Positions 36,440-48,900 are shown, counted from the stretch's first letter. The stretch is 64,000 nucleotides of DNA from Balaenoptera acutorostrata (GCF_949987535.1 NC_080067.1:8618001-8682000); one strand, 5' to 3'. A program made the numbers and translations. Notes: generated by a model not told the origin, from the letters alone.

Positions 36440-36722
36440 GATAAAGAACATTTACCCTCCTGTCTTCAAATCCTCTAGAGCCTTAGAACCCTCTCCACTT
36501 TCTCCTTCTTCTGAACTTCTATTGAGGTATTTTTATCTCCCTTTCTTAGGCCACTTCTCTGGCTTTTATTTGTGTTCATAGTTTTATCTTTCTATTCAAC
36601 CGTAAACCCTTGGGGACAGGAAAGTGCATTGATCATCCTTCTATTTCCCCAGAGTGAGGATGAGAGTCTTTCTCACAGGTGTTTCTCAATAACTATCTGT
36701 TTAAATTTTTTGAATAAAATGG
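36440..36722 (+). mobile_element. L2 LINE 3' end
   Basis: L2 order is clear: 'tttatctccctttcttaggc', 'ttgtgttcatagttttatct', 'ccgtaaacccttggggacag', then 'tctcaataactatctgttta' and 'ttgaataaaatgg'. Confidence 0.7.
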
Positions 36723-36734
36723 AACTATAAGAGA

Positions 36735-36910
36735 ACCATAAACTAGAAATAAGAAGTTTTGAGTTCTAAGCTTGACTCAGTTATTAACCAGTTCTATGAC
36801 CCTGTAGAAGTCTCTGCCTCTTTGGGTTTTGGGTTGCTTTTTTTTTTTTTTCTGTTAAATGAAGGAGTTAGAATTAACTGCAATGTCTTAAGATTCCTGC
36901 CATCTGTAAA
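36735..36910 (+). mobile_element. MIR SINE
   Basis: The core reads 'gttctaagcttgactcagtt', 'ccagttctatgaccctgtag', 'aagtctctgcctctttgggt', then, after a run of T, 'ctgttaaatgaaggagttag'. This matches the MIR consensus around 'tgtgaccttgggcaagtc'. Confidence 0.7.
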
Positions 36911-38780
36911 CCTGTGTTTTGCTATGAATTTTACAAGATAAACTTAAAAACGACTTCTCTTTTAGGTACACGAATGGCGCCAGATGTTGTCTTCACCAAA
37001 AACACAAGGGATGGGAAAGAAACAACCCAGAAAATAGGTCCCTGATAAAAACTGTAGTGATGACCTACCCAGGTGTTTAAAGTAGGACACCTCAGGGGGG
37101 CCCCCAGAGGGCTGTGGTGAGGCCAAAGATCAGAGGACCTAAGAAGCTGGGGCAAGATAAGAGTGTCACAGGTGTGTCTACAGTTAAAGAATTCTGTGCT
37201 ATAGATCACTCTGAAGTCCAGAGGGGCAGAGAGGAAGCTGCCAGATCAATGTACCTTTTTTAGAGACTGAGTTTACATAGGAACAGTTGCCAGTGTGGGA
37301 CTGGTCTAATGATTTATCTCATTCTCTGACTTCCCTCCAGTGAATCTTGTAAGGGAACCAGCTACCTGATCCTTTAATCCCGCTAACATTTTATAAAAGA
37401 AAATTCAAATTAGTTTTTCTTATTCCAGATGCTTTATATGCAAATGAGCTGCAGAATTGGTGGCAACTAAAATGTGAGGCAGACTCCATGGTCTTTTGGA
37501 GGAAACACTCCCACCTGAGCACCCTCCCTAAACAGCAGGATAACTCTCTTCTCCTTGCTGCTCAGGGTTCCCTTTTTTCAAGGGAAGAACTGCAGAATCC
37601 TCAGATATCCACTGTGACTCTTTGACCCCAAGGAGGAACTCTCCAGATTCCTTTTATGTGTAATTGGCTTCCACTTTCCCCAAACAACATGTGGATTGCT
37701 ATCCCTGCCTTCCATAAAAAGCATTACCTATGCAGTATTAATCAGAGTTTGCAAGTCAAATATTAAGATCATTCCTTGGGGTAATCCAATGGTACAACTT
37801 TGCCATTTTATTTTCCCCTTTGCAACTCTAACTAGACAAGGGAGAGTGAAACATTGAGCTGGGAATTATTTATTTAAAGCCACAATCCAACACACAGAGA
37901 CGCTGGGTAAAGACTGCTCACTCTCCTTTCTAATAAAAGTGGCATCTTAACGCAGAGCAGTGTGAGGCCTCAACCTTGCCTGTGGGCCAGCTCTTACATC
38001 CTCCCATGTAGCCTGGCATTTGCCCTCTAGCATTCCCATGTTGCTTGGCTCCAAATGGAAGTGCTCTTAATTTCAAATGATTTATTGGGGCCAAGTGGGA
38101 GGCCTGTCTGATCTAAGTCTGTTTGTACTTGGCTTCCTGTGTCTCAGGGGTGATTTGAAGACGTTGTCTTCTGTTGTAAAAGAGTAATAGGAATAGGAGA
38201 AATGCCCACCTGCTTTGGGGATAGAGCTCGCCGGTGTTTAATGCAGCTACCTGGTACCATTTTCCGCAGCAATGAAAAGAATCAAGTCTGAGGAAAGCAG
38301 CTAAATCATGGACTGGCAAGGGATTTCTGCGCAATTCCCATCGAGTTATTTGTTCAGGGCAGATCTGTTGGATTCTTCAAAGAACAGAGGGCAAGCCCTA
38401 GTGACGCCAACACCGGTGAGAGTGTCACAGTTTCTCTGTTGTCCCGCTGCTACACCACTTACTTCTGCGACAGCATGCTCCAGACTACACAGAAATGACA
38501 TTATTTTTATGTTTGCTTGCAGCGTTAACTTCTGAGCTGCTTGTAGGAAAGGGACTATGTTTGTATTCAATTGATTCTTCACAATGCCAAGTAAATAGTA
38601 GATAGTCAAAAACAATGTTAAGTGACTGAATATGCGTGTGAATGAATTCAAAATTTTTTTCAGCTGAAGTAAGAGCATCCTTATGGAGAAAGGTATTGTA
38701 TTTAAACAGTGGCACCTGGTGAGCATATATTCCATGACCTGTTACTACCAGTTCTCCTTACAGAGCATGTCAAATAAAAA
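36911..38780. other. Unique sequence with possible regulatory content
   Basis: No repeat family or supportable exon. The part at 37430-37450 contains the octamer ATGCAAAT, and 38065-38095 contains homeodomain-type words (CTTAATTTCAAAT, GATTTATTGGGG). A 75-codon frame opens at 38308 and meets a donor-like GTGAGAG at 38415, but there is no acceptor or family similarity to support an exon. Motif hits of this length are expected by chance. Confidence 0.35.
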
Positions 38781-38784
38781 GATC

Positions 38785-39000
38785 AAAGCAGCACTGTCCA
38801 ATATAACTTTTTGCAGTAACGGGAATGTTCTATATCTGTGCTGTCCAATGTAGTAGCCACTATCCACTTGTGGCTATTGAACACTTGAAATATGGCTAGT
38901 GTGACTGAGGAACTGTATTTTAAATTTTATTCAATTTTAATTATTTTACATTTAAATAGTCACACGTGGCTTATAACTACTCTATTGGATAGCACAGATC
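38785..39000 (+). mobile_element. MER5-type hAT-Charlie element
   Basis: It starts 'gcagcactgtccaatataac', continues 'gggaatgttctatatctgtg', 'ctgtccaatgtagtagccac', 'cttgtggctattgaacactt' and 'gaaatatggctagtgtgact', and ends with an A/T-rich part and 'cacacgtggctta'. This is the MER5A non-autonomous transposon, nearly full length. Confidence 0.88.
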
Positions 39001-39079
39001 TACAGATATCCTCAGGAAAAAACAAAAAAAAGGAAAATGCTTCTTGATGTTTTTCAGAAGGAAAATATGCATGTGCATA

Positions 39080-39125
39080 TGTGTGTGTGTGAATACATGT
39101 GAATAAGTGTGTGTGTGTGTGTGTG
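39080..39125 (+). repeat. (TG)n microsatellite
   Basis: Two TG runs separated by AATACATGTGAATAAG; the second has about nine units. Confidence 0.88.
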
Positions 39126-39369
39126 ATGTGTTATAAGTGGTTAAAATCAGGTTCATCATTAATATGGCAAAATATGTTAGGAGCATGATCTGTGGAATAA
39201 GGCAGACCTCAGATTGAATCTTTGGCTCTTCCACCTGTGTCCTTAAATAACTCATTGTTATTATTGGCATGCAGAATTGCCCACCTGTCAAACATGTCAG
39301 GATGAACATCTTAATTTTTGGGGTAAGATACGATAGGATGCAACTTCATTCTAAAAATGAATTTCTGGT

Positions 39370-40080
39370 GAGGTTCTTGGACATCCTGGCTGCAGAGACT
39401 CTTAACAGAGTGATGTCATCAAGATGGTGACAAAGGTCTTTTCTGACTTCAGTCCCCTTCGTGAGAAGACCAACTAGGAACTATCCATGGACAAGACACC
39501 ACTGTGAAAATCCTGGAACCCAGGGATGAGGCTGAAGCACTCCCTGGACTACAGAGAGAAAGAGAGAAGGACAACATCAAAAGGATTATGAGAATGGCTA
39601 CATTCTGACAGCATTGTCCTTCCCCCAGGCCAGCTCAGCATTGCACTAAGAGGGCCCCTTGGTCCTATGGTTTCTCCAGTGGGGAAAAAGAGAGCCCAAA
39701 GTGGACATCTAGTTCACCCAGCGGTGGAAGACACTTCCTGGGAGGTCCACTCAATTCTAGAATCACAGGGATCACTGGGGGCCTCTGCAGGTCTCTGTCT
39801 CTGGGGATCAGATAGTGACGGAGAAGAAGGGGTAGGGAGTACAGCAACTAGCACTCAGGTCTTGGTGAACAATATTCATGCTAACAGCAGAACCCATTCA
39901 GAGACACTGGCCAGCAGCTCCGGCCACCTGCAGAGCCAGGCTGGTGGCCCCGAATGGCCAAGACCTCAATTAGCAATTCTGCCTGATTTGGGTCCTTGGT
40001 CAAGGGGCCATATTGGCTGTAGAGCCTGGTCTATTGCCCCTTCTGGGCAGGAAGCCAAATTTGCAGCCCTGCTCAACTGC
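39370..40080 (+). other. GC-richer leader fused to an L1 body; possible L1 5' UTR
   Basis: The block is GC-richer than its surroundings and contains 'catcaagatggtgacaaagg' near 39420, which resembles the AAGATGGCG start of L1 elements. At about 40080 it runs straight into plus-strand L1 ORF2 sequence. A 155-codon frame (39667-40134) crosses the join. It shows no protein family and no bias I can detect. The likeliest reading is the 5' UTR of an old L1 whose ORF1 and first part of ORF2 were lost by internal deletion. A separate repeat next to a truncated L1 is the alternative. Confidence 0.4.
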
Positions 40081-42872
40081 TGTCAAAAACCTCCCAACAA
40101 AGAAAAGTCCAGGACCAGATGGTTTCACTGGTGAATTCTACCAAACATTTAAAGGAGAATTAATACCAATCCCTCTCAAACTCTTCCAAAAAATTGCATA
40201 GGAGAGAACACGCTCAAACTCATTGCACAAGGTCAGCGTTATCCTGATATCAAAGCCAGATAAGGATACTATAAGAAAAGAAATCTACAGGCCAATAATT
40301 CTGATGACTATAGATGCAAAAATTCTCAACAAACTACTAGCAAACCTAATTTGATAGCACATGAAAATGATCATACACCATGATCATGTGGGACTCACCC
40401 CTAAGATGCAAAGATGGTTTGATATGTGCAAATCAATGAATTTGATACATTGCATTAATGAAAGATAAAAATCATATGATCATCTCAATAGATGCAGAAA
40501 AAGCATTTGACAAAATTCAACATTCATTCATGATACAAACTGTCAACAATTTGGGTATAGACGGAACATACCTCAACAAAATAAAGGCCATCTATGACAA
40601 GCCCACAGCTTACATCATGCTCAGTGATGAAAGACTGAAAGCTTTTTTTCTAAAATCAAGCACAAGACAAGGATACCCACTCTTACCACTTCTAGTCAAC
40701 ATAGCACTGGAAATCCTAGTCAGAGCAAGCAGGCAAGAAAAAGAAATGAAAGGCATCCAAATCAGAACAGAAGAACTAAAATTGTCTCTGTTTGCAGATG
40801 ACATTTTCTTATATATAGAAACTCCTAAAGAATCCACCAAAACAACTGATAGAACTAATCAACTAATCCAGTAAAGTTGCAGGATACAAAATCAACATAC
40901 AAAAATCAGTTGCATTTCTAAACAACAATAACAAAGTATCAGAAAGAAAAGTTAAGAAAAAAATTACATTTATAATAGTATCAAAAATAAAAAAAATATT
41001 TAGAAATCAATTTAACCAAGAAGGCGAAAGATCTATACACTGGAAACTATAAGACACTGATGAAGGAAAGTGAAGAAGACCCAAATAAATGGAAAGATAA
41101 CCTGTGCTCATGGATTGGAAGAACTAATATTAAAATGTCCACACTGCCCATAGCCATCTATAGATGCAATGCAATCTCTATTGAGATCCCAAAGGCATTT
41201 TTTTTTTACAGAAACAGAAAAAACATTCTGAAAATTTGTATAGCAATTCAAAAGATCCCAAATAGCAAAAGAAATCCTGAGAAAGAAGAACAAAGCTGGA
41301 AGGATCATACTATCTGATTTCAAACTATATTATGAAACTATAGTAATCAAAACAGTATGGCACTGGCATGAATAGAATTGAAAGCCCAGAAGTAAACTCA
41401 CGCATATACAACTAATATTTGAGAAGAGAGCCAAGAACGCCCACTGGGGAAAATACGTTCTTTAATAAATGGTGTTGGGAAAACTGGATATTCACATGCA
41501 AAAGAATGAAACTGGACATGTATCTTAAACCGCTCATAAAAATTAACTTGAAATAAATTAAAGATTAAATATGAGACTGGAAAGCATAAAACTCCTAGAA
41601 GAAAACATGGGGAAGAAACTCCTGGACATTGGTCTTGGCAATGATTTTTGGATATGACACCAAAAGCACAGCAACAAAAGCAAAAATAAACAAGTGGGAG
41701 TACATCAAACTAAAAAGCTTCTGCACAGCAAACAAAAAATATCAACAAAATAACGCACACAATGGGAAAAATATATGTAAATCATATATCTGATAAGGGG
41801 GTAATATTCAAAATATATAAGAAACTCATACAAATCAACAGCAAAAAAAATCCAACTTAAAAGTGGGCAGAGGAACTAAATAGATATTTTCCCAAAGAAG
41901 ACAAACAAATGGCCAACAGGTATATGAAAAGATATTCAGCATCACTGATCATCAGGGAAAAGCAAATCAAGAGCACAATGAGATATCACCTCACACCTGT
42001 TAGAATGGCTGCTATTCAAAAATCAGGAGATAACAAGTGTTGGTGAGGATGTGTAGAAAAGAGAACCCATGTGCACTGTTGGTATGAATGTATAAATTTA
42101 TACAGCTACTGTGGAAAACAGTTTGGAGGTTCCTCAAAAAAATTAAAAATGGAAGTACCATATGATCCAGCAATTCCACTTTGGGGTATATATCCAAAAG
42201 CAGTCAAATTGAGGTCTTGAAAAAGATATTTGCACAACTATGTTCATTGCACCATTATTTACAGTAGTCCAAATATGGAAACACCCTAGTGTCCATCAAC
42301 AGATGAATGAATAAAGAAAATTTGTTATATATAGATATAGATATCTATCTATATATAATGGAACATTAATTGTCATAAATACATAACGGAATATTAATCA
42401 ACCTTAAGAAAGAAGGAAACCCTGCCATTTGCAACAACATGGATGAGACCTGAGGGCATTATGCTAAGTCAAAAAGAGAAAGACAAATACTGCATTGGTC
42501 TCACTTAATCTAAGAAAATACAAACTCAGAAACGAAGAGTAGGTTGGTGGTCATCAGGGTTGCGGGGTGGGTGGAGAATGGGTGAATGTGGTCAAAGTAT
42601 ACACACTTCCTGTTATAAGATGAATAGTTCTGAGAATGTAATGTACAACATAGTGACTGTAGTTAACAATACTGTATTGTATGTTTGAAAGTTGCTAAGA
42701 GAGCAATGGTTAAAAGTTCTCAACACACACACATACACAATTGTAACTCTGAGATGATGGAAGTGTAAACTAACCTTATTGTGATAATATAATCATCACA
42801 TTGTACACTTTAAACTTATACAATGCTATGTGTCAATTATATCACAATAAATAAAGCTGGAAGGAAATAAAC
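40081..42872 (+). mobile_element. Old L1, ORF2 to 3' UTR, multiply disrupted
   Basis: It begins within the reverse transcriptase ('ccaggaccagatggtttcac', matching [12 protein letters not shown]) and continues in order through [16 protein letters not shown] (about 40470-40530), [19 protein letters not shown] (about 40790) and the connector, to the C-terminal region near 42000-42500 and a 3' end with 'cacaataaataaagc'. The longest surviving frame has 138 codons (40458-40874). Frameshifts and stops are numerous, so it is long dead. An internal AT run (42330-42360) is palindromic. No clear target duplication is seen. Confidence 0.85.
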
Positions 42873-43285
42873 AAAAGAGTTGCTGGTAAGTAGTCCTGCC
42901 CACCCAAATATATGTATATTCAACACCAAAGATATATTGCAATTCTTCTTAGCTTATGAACTCATCTGTCACTTGTCCTGATTGCCATGTCTCCAACTTA
43001 ATGTCTCTGGAAAAAGAGTCATTTCATCTTCTGTGAGAGAACAGAGTCAAGAGTTTGGGTGCATTTTGGAATTTATACCAGGAATGGTAAACTTCAAGTA
43101 TAAAAAAAGGTGAAAAGAGAGACAGGGAAGAGAAAGAGGAAAAAATCCTCAAGATGTAAGAACTCAGCTGCATGCCTGTGTTCATTTGTTTGTTCTGTTC
43201 AGTATCATAACTGGTTATCACTCCTGGGCTCAGTGGAGGTGGTATTGATATAGGGAAAAAAGTCATATATCCCTGGATCTGAATT
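42873..43285. other. Unique sequence
   Basis: No feature recognised. Confidence 0.5.
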
Positions 43286-43289
43286 CTCT

Positions 43290-43445
43290 GTTGGTAGGGA
43301 ACTATCAGTCTTTGGTCAAGTTATTTAACTTCTTCCAGTATAAATTCTCCATCAGTAAAATAAGCATTAATTTTACTAAAGGGTTCAGAGATTATGAGGA
43401 CAGTGGTTAGCATATTACTAGGCAGTAAAAAAACTGCCTTTCTTC
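43290..43445 (+). mobile_element. MIR SINE
   Basis: It reads 'ggtcaagttatttaacttct', 'ccatcagtaaaataagcatt', 'ggttcagagattatgaggac', then 'agtggttagcatattactag', the MIR core and tail order. Confidence 0.68.
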
Positions 43446-45095
43446 CCTTTTCTTCCTTGACCACTACTAGCATCTTCCCCAATTCCAACTTCCCCTGGAT
43501 ATTAGAGAGCAGATTACTAGGATAATCAGACTGTCATCTTACCCACCCTTTACATCTTTAAAAAAAAAAAACATATGACAAAGTTGGATCTATACTTTCT
43601 TGATCTGTGTCTTGAGATCAACAAATCTGAATGAATACGGGAGCTAAAAGCCAGCTATCCTAAGGAAACTAACAGGTTTTACTGTTTGCAAAATGAATGA
43701 AAATTCTGTTCTTCTATTGTTTTTTCCACATTAGTGTGCATGTATGCCATTAAACCAGTACTGGGAACAGGGTTTTATTTTTAAAAGGCATTAAGCTGTG
43801 GTTTAAGCCTCATTTTCCCCAACCCTGGATAGCTTGGGCAGGCATCCTCTCTGCCTTCTGAACTTTAGGACATAGAAATGAACCAGCTGGATCTGAGCTA
43901 ATGAATGCAGCAGCTTGGGAAACCCACATGACTTACAGACTATGATCATCCCATTGGAAACCATAACTGATACTCTAGTCTCATGTTCCCATGAAGAAGG
44001 AATAGGGTTGGGTACCCTCTTCTTGCATGTGCCTTTGGGCACATCGTCAGGGATCAAAAAACTTTCTCTGAACTCTCTCTTTCCTTCACCAAAGCAAAAC
44101 AATTTCCCATACAGAAACACCTGCACATTTTTAAGAACCTCTATCAACGAAAAAGGGTGGATCCATTAATCAACTGAACTTGACAAAAATGTTAGCATTC
44201 TTCACTAGCACGCAGAAAAGCATGGTGGTCGTAGATTACTATCTCATATCTTCTTTCATTCCTCCAGGCACCGAAGGAAACAAGTCCCTTCCATTGATAT
44301 CTCTGCATCATTTTCTTTCTCCTCAGCAATAATAACAAATAGTTATGCTTCTGGGGGAGCAAATTAAAAGCAAAAAATTTGAGCAAGTTTGGGTCTGTTG
44401 CAATAAATATTTCAGAGAGCCAAAATGAATTCTTAAGTGCTTTATTATGACAGATGTATTCCTATATTTTGGGAAAAGTTGTGATCACCATCAAATATAT
44501 TCACAAATTTGCAGTATCTTCCCTGTTAGAGTCTGGATGCTTGACAAGGCAAAATTTTAGAGTGAAGATCTTGAAGGATTGGTACTCTAGAAGAAAATAT
44601 TTGATGGTCTTCCTAGAAATGTTGAAAAGACAGGAGGAAAATATAACCTGTATAATATTAAAGTACAATATTGAAGCAGATGTAAATGAAAGTGGTGAAT
44701 AATATTTTAAAAATTTCTAGCACTTAACATAGGCCTGTTATACAGTAATTGCTTGATAACTTGTGAATGGGTTAAACTGTTGAAAGATAAAAGAAAAAAG
44801 AAGATTCAGGGATGAATTTAGATTTTTAAGAACCTAAGGTTTGAAAAGACGATATGCCTCCCTATGTAATTCAAAATAATATGAAAGCAATTCTGAACTG
44901 TAAAACAACAGTAAGAAAATCTAATAACATTGAGATTTTCCCCATGGTACTTTTTAATAAGACCATAAAATAAAATCTTTCAAAATATTTTTCTAATTTT
45001 TTGGTGCCTCTGCTTTACTGGTATCCTAACCATGTGCTTGGTTTCCTACGGAGTAATCTAGCCCTGAGGGGCCGCTAGCCTTTCACCTAGAGATT
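43446..45095. other. Unique sequence, no gene seen
   Basis: The part at 43800-44170 has a 114-codon minus frame overlapping an 84-codon plus frame without family similarity. The rest is AT-rich. Confidence 0.5.
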
Positions 45096-45099
45096 AATT

Positions 45100-45330
45100 T
45101 ACCCCTTTATTCCACAGACCTTTATTGAAGGTCAGTTATTTGAGAGGCTGGGAATTCATAGAACTCAAGTTATTCCTCTGGAAGGGCTCAAAATCTAGTG
45201 GAGAGATAAAGGTTCGCATAGCAGCAATGTGGTGAGTATTACAAAGTTCTGAGCAGGGTTCAATAGGAACAATGAAGAAGAAAGCAAAGAGATGGAGGCT
45301 TTTCCAGGGATGACACCTGAGATGCATCTG
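45100..45330 (-). mobile_element. L2 LINE fragment
   Basis: In complement of L2 the order is 'cacagacctttattgaaggt', 'gaggctgggaattcatagaa', 'ctcaaaatctagtggagaga', then 'gatggaggcttttccaggga' and 'tgacacctgagatgcatctg'. Confidence 0.6.
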
Positions 45331-46475
45331 GACCACTGACCCACGTGGAGAATGAAGAGGTCATTCTTGGTACATGACGTGGTGTTGGTCCCTCCAAAAA
45401 AGGGACACGTGAACAGAACCAGGGGAACTGCACTTGGTTCCAACTTCAGGGGCAAAGGATCTCAGACCCACTTTGACCTGTTCCTTCTTCTTTGTCCCTT
45501 TGTTCTCAGGTTTGGCACTTTTACAGTCTCTCTTGCATTCTGCATTTTTTTTTAGGGCCACAGATGTTCTAGAGCTGCCTGACTTGTTCAGATTGAGTTC
45601 TGAACCTTTGGGTCCCCTTTGTTAGGACCTTTATAATGGATCACATTCCTCTTACCACCTGACAGTTGGTATTTAAATATCTGGTAGCATGGCACATTTC
45701 CTTTTGTCTTGGTTTGCTCAAACAGTCCCCTTTGTGATTAGAATACAAACAGATAGAGAGATCTTTCCCTCTGTCCATATTTATTATGTCAGATTTAAGT
45801 AACTATAATGCTCCTCTTAATTGGATGTGTGGACCTGGGTGGGGCAGGGGGGTGGGGACATGCACAGATTTAAGTGATACGCTGGTGCCTCAGAGTCTGA
45901 GCACCTGAATGTATCTTGGGACTGTTACACAGCTAACTGGCAGGTGTTGTACAAATACAAAGATCTCCCAAGCTTCAAGAAATAACCACCTCATGGGATC
46001 CCTAAAAAGAAACATTCAAGGGTGTCTCCATCCAATTTGTTAGTTATGAAAAGTAGATTGCCATAATGATGGGAGTGGGCTAAATTAGGAGGAGTATGGG
46101 GCCAGAGACACTAGAGTATGGAAGAGGTACCTGGCATGTATAAGCATCCAGAAAATTTTATTCCTTTGAGCCTAGCTGGGAAGATTCTATTCCATGGGAG
46201 GGAAGGTGGGCATCATATTTCTTCAAATTCTCTGTGGAAAATGGGTCTTCCTGTTATCTGGTATCAGGAAAAGCCCAGGTAGCTCATGGCTACCGGGAGA
46301 TGGAGACAGTGTGTGCATATGAATTTGAGTGGGGTAAGGAAGAAGGAGTTCTGGTCCCCAAAAAGAGACTGCAGCCAGTGGGCAAAAGACCATGGAGAAC
46401 AGCCTGTGGCTTGGTATGGCCCCACACAATGGCGGAGGGGTAGCAAATGGAACCAAATGTAATGATGCACATTAC
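45331..46475. other. Unique sequence
   Basis: Several frames of 60-80 codons occur on both strands at 45350-45625 and 46220-46490, with no family resemblance. Acceptor-like pyrimidine-AG sites at about 45510 and 45557 are not backed by a coding frame. Confidence 0.45.
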
Positions 46476-46479
46476 AAAC

Positions 46480-46965
46480 CATGCCAAGAATTTATGCTTT
46501 TGCTAGTAGTTAGGCAATGGAGCTTGCCCCATGAGTTTTAAATTGGGAAGCCACATGATCAGATCAGTGTTTGAGAGAAACTTACCTGCAGTTTGAAACA
46601 TAGGTTGAAAACACTACTGGTACCAGGATGATCTGCTCACAGCCTACGCCAGTAGTAAAAGTGATAAGGTCACAAAATAGAGAGGAAAAAAACTGATGGG
46701 GTCCTGATTGAAGGCAACAGAGGCATTGGGAATGGAAATGATAGGAAACGATTCAAGGGCACCCAGAAAACAAAACAAAAAAAGTACTTGGTGATTAAAA
46801 GCGGATTAGAAAAAAATCTAAAACATCTCTCGTTTGGCTTTAGTAAGTGGGTGGCTGAAGGTAGGCACCAGTAACTCAAATAAGTAGGTTTGGAGATAAA
46901 GCACAGGAAGGGAAATGATTCTGAAGACGCTGAACTTTTATTCATTCATTTATTCACTTTGAAAG
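46480..46965 (-). mobile_element. L2 LINE fragment, internal region
   Basis: Complement L2 words appear in order: 'ttaaattgggaagccacatg', 'atcagatcagtgtttgagag', 'ccaggatgatctgctcacag', then 'gcattgggaatggaaatgat' and 'aggaaacgattcaaggg'. It belongs to the same family region as 45100-45330 and lies farther from the 3' end, so both could stem from one broken element. Confidence 0.5.
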
Positions 46966-47164
46966 TTTGATTCTTTGCTTTTATATTGGTATAGGATGTG
47001 TTGTCTTCTCATTATTATAGTCCTGCTAGCCTGACGTTTTTTTTTTCTTAGCCAGCACTGTGTGTTTAAAATTTTGAGTTAGTTGCTAAGATTTAAAAAT
47101 AAGAAGCATTTTACATAAAAATCTGGATTTCTGACTGCTATTGAAAAATTGAAACATCTGTGTG

Positions 47165-48128
47165 ATGGCTAATTTTATGTGTTAACGTGACTAGGCTAAG
47201 GGATGCCCAGATAGCTGGTAAAATGTTATTTCTGGGTGTGTTTTTGAGGGTGTTTCCTGAAGAAGTTAACATTTGAATCAGTAGACTAAGTAAAGAAGAG
47301 CACCCTCACTAACACAGGTGGGCATCATCCAATCTGTTGAGGGCCTGAATAGAACAAAAAGTGGAGGAAGGGTGAATTTGCTCTCTCTGCTTGAGCTGAG
47401 ACATCCATCTTCTCCTGTCCTTAGACACTGGCATTCATGGTTCTCAGCTCTTTGGCCTTGGATTGGGACTTACACCATTGGCCGCTTGATCCTCAAGTCT
47501 TTGGGTCAGATTAAGACCTACATCATCAGCTCCCTTGGTCTAAGGCCTTCAGACTCAGACTGAATTATACCACCAGCTTTCCTGTTTCTTCAGCTTGCAG
47601 GCAGAAGACAGTGGGACTTCTCAGCCTCCGTAATCACATGAGCCCATTCTTATAATAAATCTCATCTTATATATACATATCTATGTCTCTACATCTACAT
47701 CTAGATCTCTATCTATCTATATCTCTATCTATATCTATATATATCTGTATCAATATCTATATCATCTATCTATATCTATCCATATCTATCTATATCTATA
47801 TTTATATCATCTATCTATATCTAAACCTATCTATCTATATCTATCTGTATCTGTATCTATATCTATATCATCTATCTATATATCTATCTGTATCTATCTA
47901 TATCTATATCTATATCTACCTATATCTATGTCTATGTCTATCTATCTATATCTATCTGTATCTATATCTATATCTATCATCTACCTATATCTATCTGTAT
48001 ATATACCTATATCTATCTATCTATATCTATATCTATCTGTATCTGTATCTATATCTACATCTACATCTGTATCTATATCATCTATATATCCTCGTGGGTC
48101 TGCTTTTCTGGAGAACCCTAATAAAATC
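47165..48128 (+). mobile_element. Old LTR-like repeat carrying an expanded microsatellite
   Basis: The left edge is 'tgatggctaattttatgtgt', followed by 'taacgtgactaggctaaggg', 'gggcatcatccaatctgttg', 'agggcctgaatagaac', 'gggacttctcagcctccgta', 'cttataataaatctcatctt', and, after the microsatellite, 'ggtctgcttttctggagaac' and 'cctaataaaatc'. This is a widespread ancient mammalian repeat of about 550 bp with LTR-like ends. The name is not certain. Its native TATATC tract has expanded to about 415 bp. Confidence 0.65.
47672..48088 (+). repeat. (ATCTAT)n / (TATC)n microsatellite, about 415 bp
   Basis: Imperfect units mix ATCT and ATCTAT with scattered CTGT and CATC variants. Long isoleucine/tyrosine/leucine-only frames across it (for example 47683-48135) are artefacts of the repeat. 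Confidence 0.93.
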
Positions 48129-48179
48129 TGCCTGAATCAATAATCCCTTTATACCGGACGTATGTTCTCCAATTTGGCA

Positions 48180-48715
48180 CACTCCCTACCACTGCCTGTT
48201 GCCTCCTTCGCAGGCCTATTTCCCTCAGTCATGTTTCCTGCATGACCTCTCTGTAGCAGGTGCTGTCCTAACCCTAGCCTAATCCCTTGGCCCGCACCAG
48301 AGGCTGCCCTCAGATAGTGCAGGTGGCTTCCTGTACCTCTCTGCCTGAGGCTCTTCTGTTCCCATAGGAGTGCACTTGGCACAGATGTAGACAAGGCCAG
48401 AGAGCTAGCTACTCCCCACCCCAATAACCATCAACCAATGAGAAATGGGAGTTATTAGGGAAGACCCTACCTCCTTTCCACCTCAGTGAGACAATTCTGA
48501 CACGTTTCCAGGTAGATTCTCAGAGAGTTCCCATCAGGACTGAGTCCCCGTTGCCCACTGTGGTGACTACCATTAACACACTTCAATGGTCTTCACTTTC
48601 CAGAGTCACTTCCTCACACTTTCACATGCTTCGTGGGGTCACCTCCAAAATAAGTTATTGCACACAAATCCTTGTCTCAGGATCTGTTTGGGGGGAACCC
48701 AAACTAAGACAGGAC
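48180..48715 (+). mobile_element. Possible LTR fossil
   Basis: The right end, 'ccttgtctcaggatctgttt' to 'gggggaacccaaactaagac', matches the ending of the LTR fossil at 26815-27226, and a polyadenylation-like AAATAAG precedes it by about 30 bases. The left part is not recognised, so the start is a guess. Confidence 0.4.
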
Positions 48716-48799
48716 CTGCAACCCACTAAATTTGTCATCTCTGATTTAGACCATCTTCTGGGTCTTAACTGCTCTTCAAGTATAAGTTCCAGTCTCAGA

Positions 48800-48900
48800 T
48801 TGTCAGAGACAGAAATGACCTTAGAGGAGGCAGAGGTGGAGGACCACAAGTGAATTGTCTGAGGTCACACAGCAACACTGACTCAAAAGACTGAATGAGC
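48800..48900 (-). mobile_element. MIR-like fragment
   Basis: The words 'aaatgaccttagaggaggc' and 'attgtctgaggtcacacagc' match the complement MIR core 'aggtcacacagc'. It is short and diverged. Confidence 0.45.

Noticed and set aside
36911..37210. 92-codon minus frame at 36931-37209
   Set aside because: No motif, and it is ordinary unique DNA next to a MIR.
38308..38420. Possible short exon: ATG frame followed by donor-like GTGAGAG
   Set aside because: No acceptor, no partner exon and no family similarity; such donors are frequent by chance.
45500..45600. Pyrimidine-AG acceptor-like sites
   Set aside because: They are not linked to an open frame with protein character or to a donor.
47683..48135. 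150-codon plus frame of Ile, Tyr, Leu and Ser
   Set aside because: It is a direct translation of the ATCT-type microsatellite.
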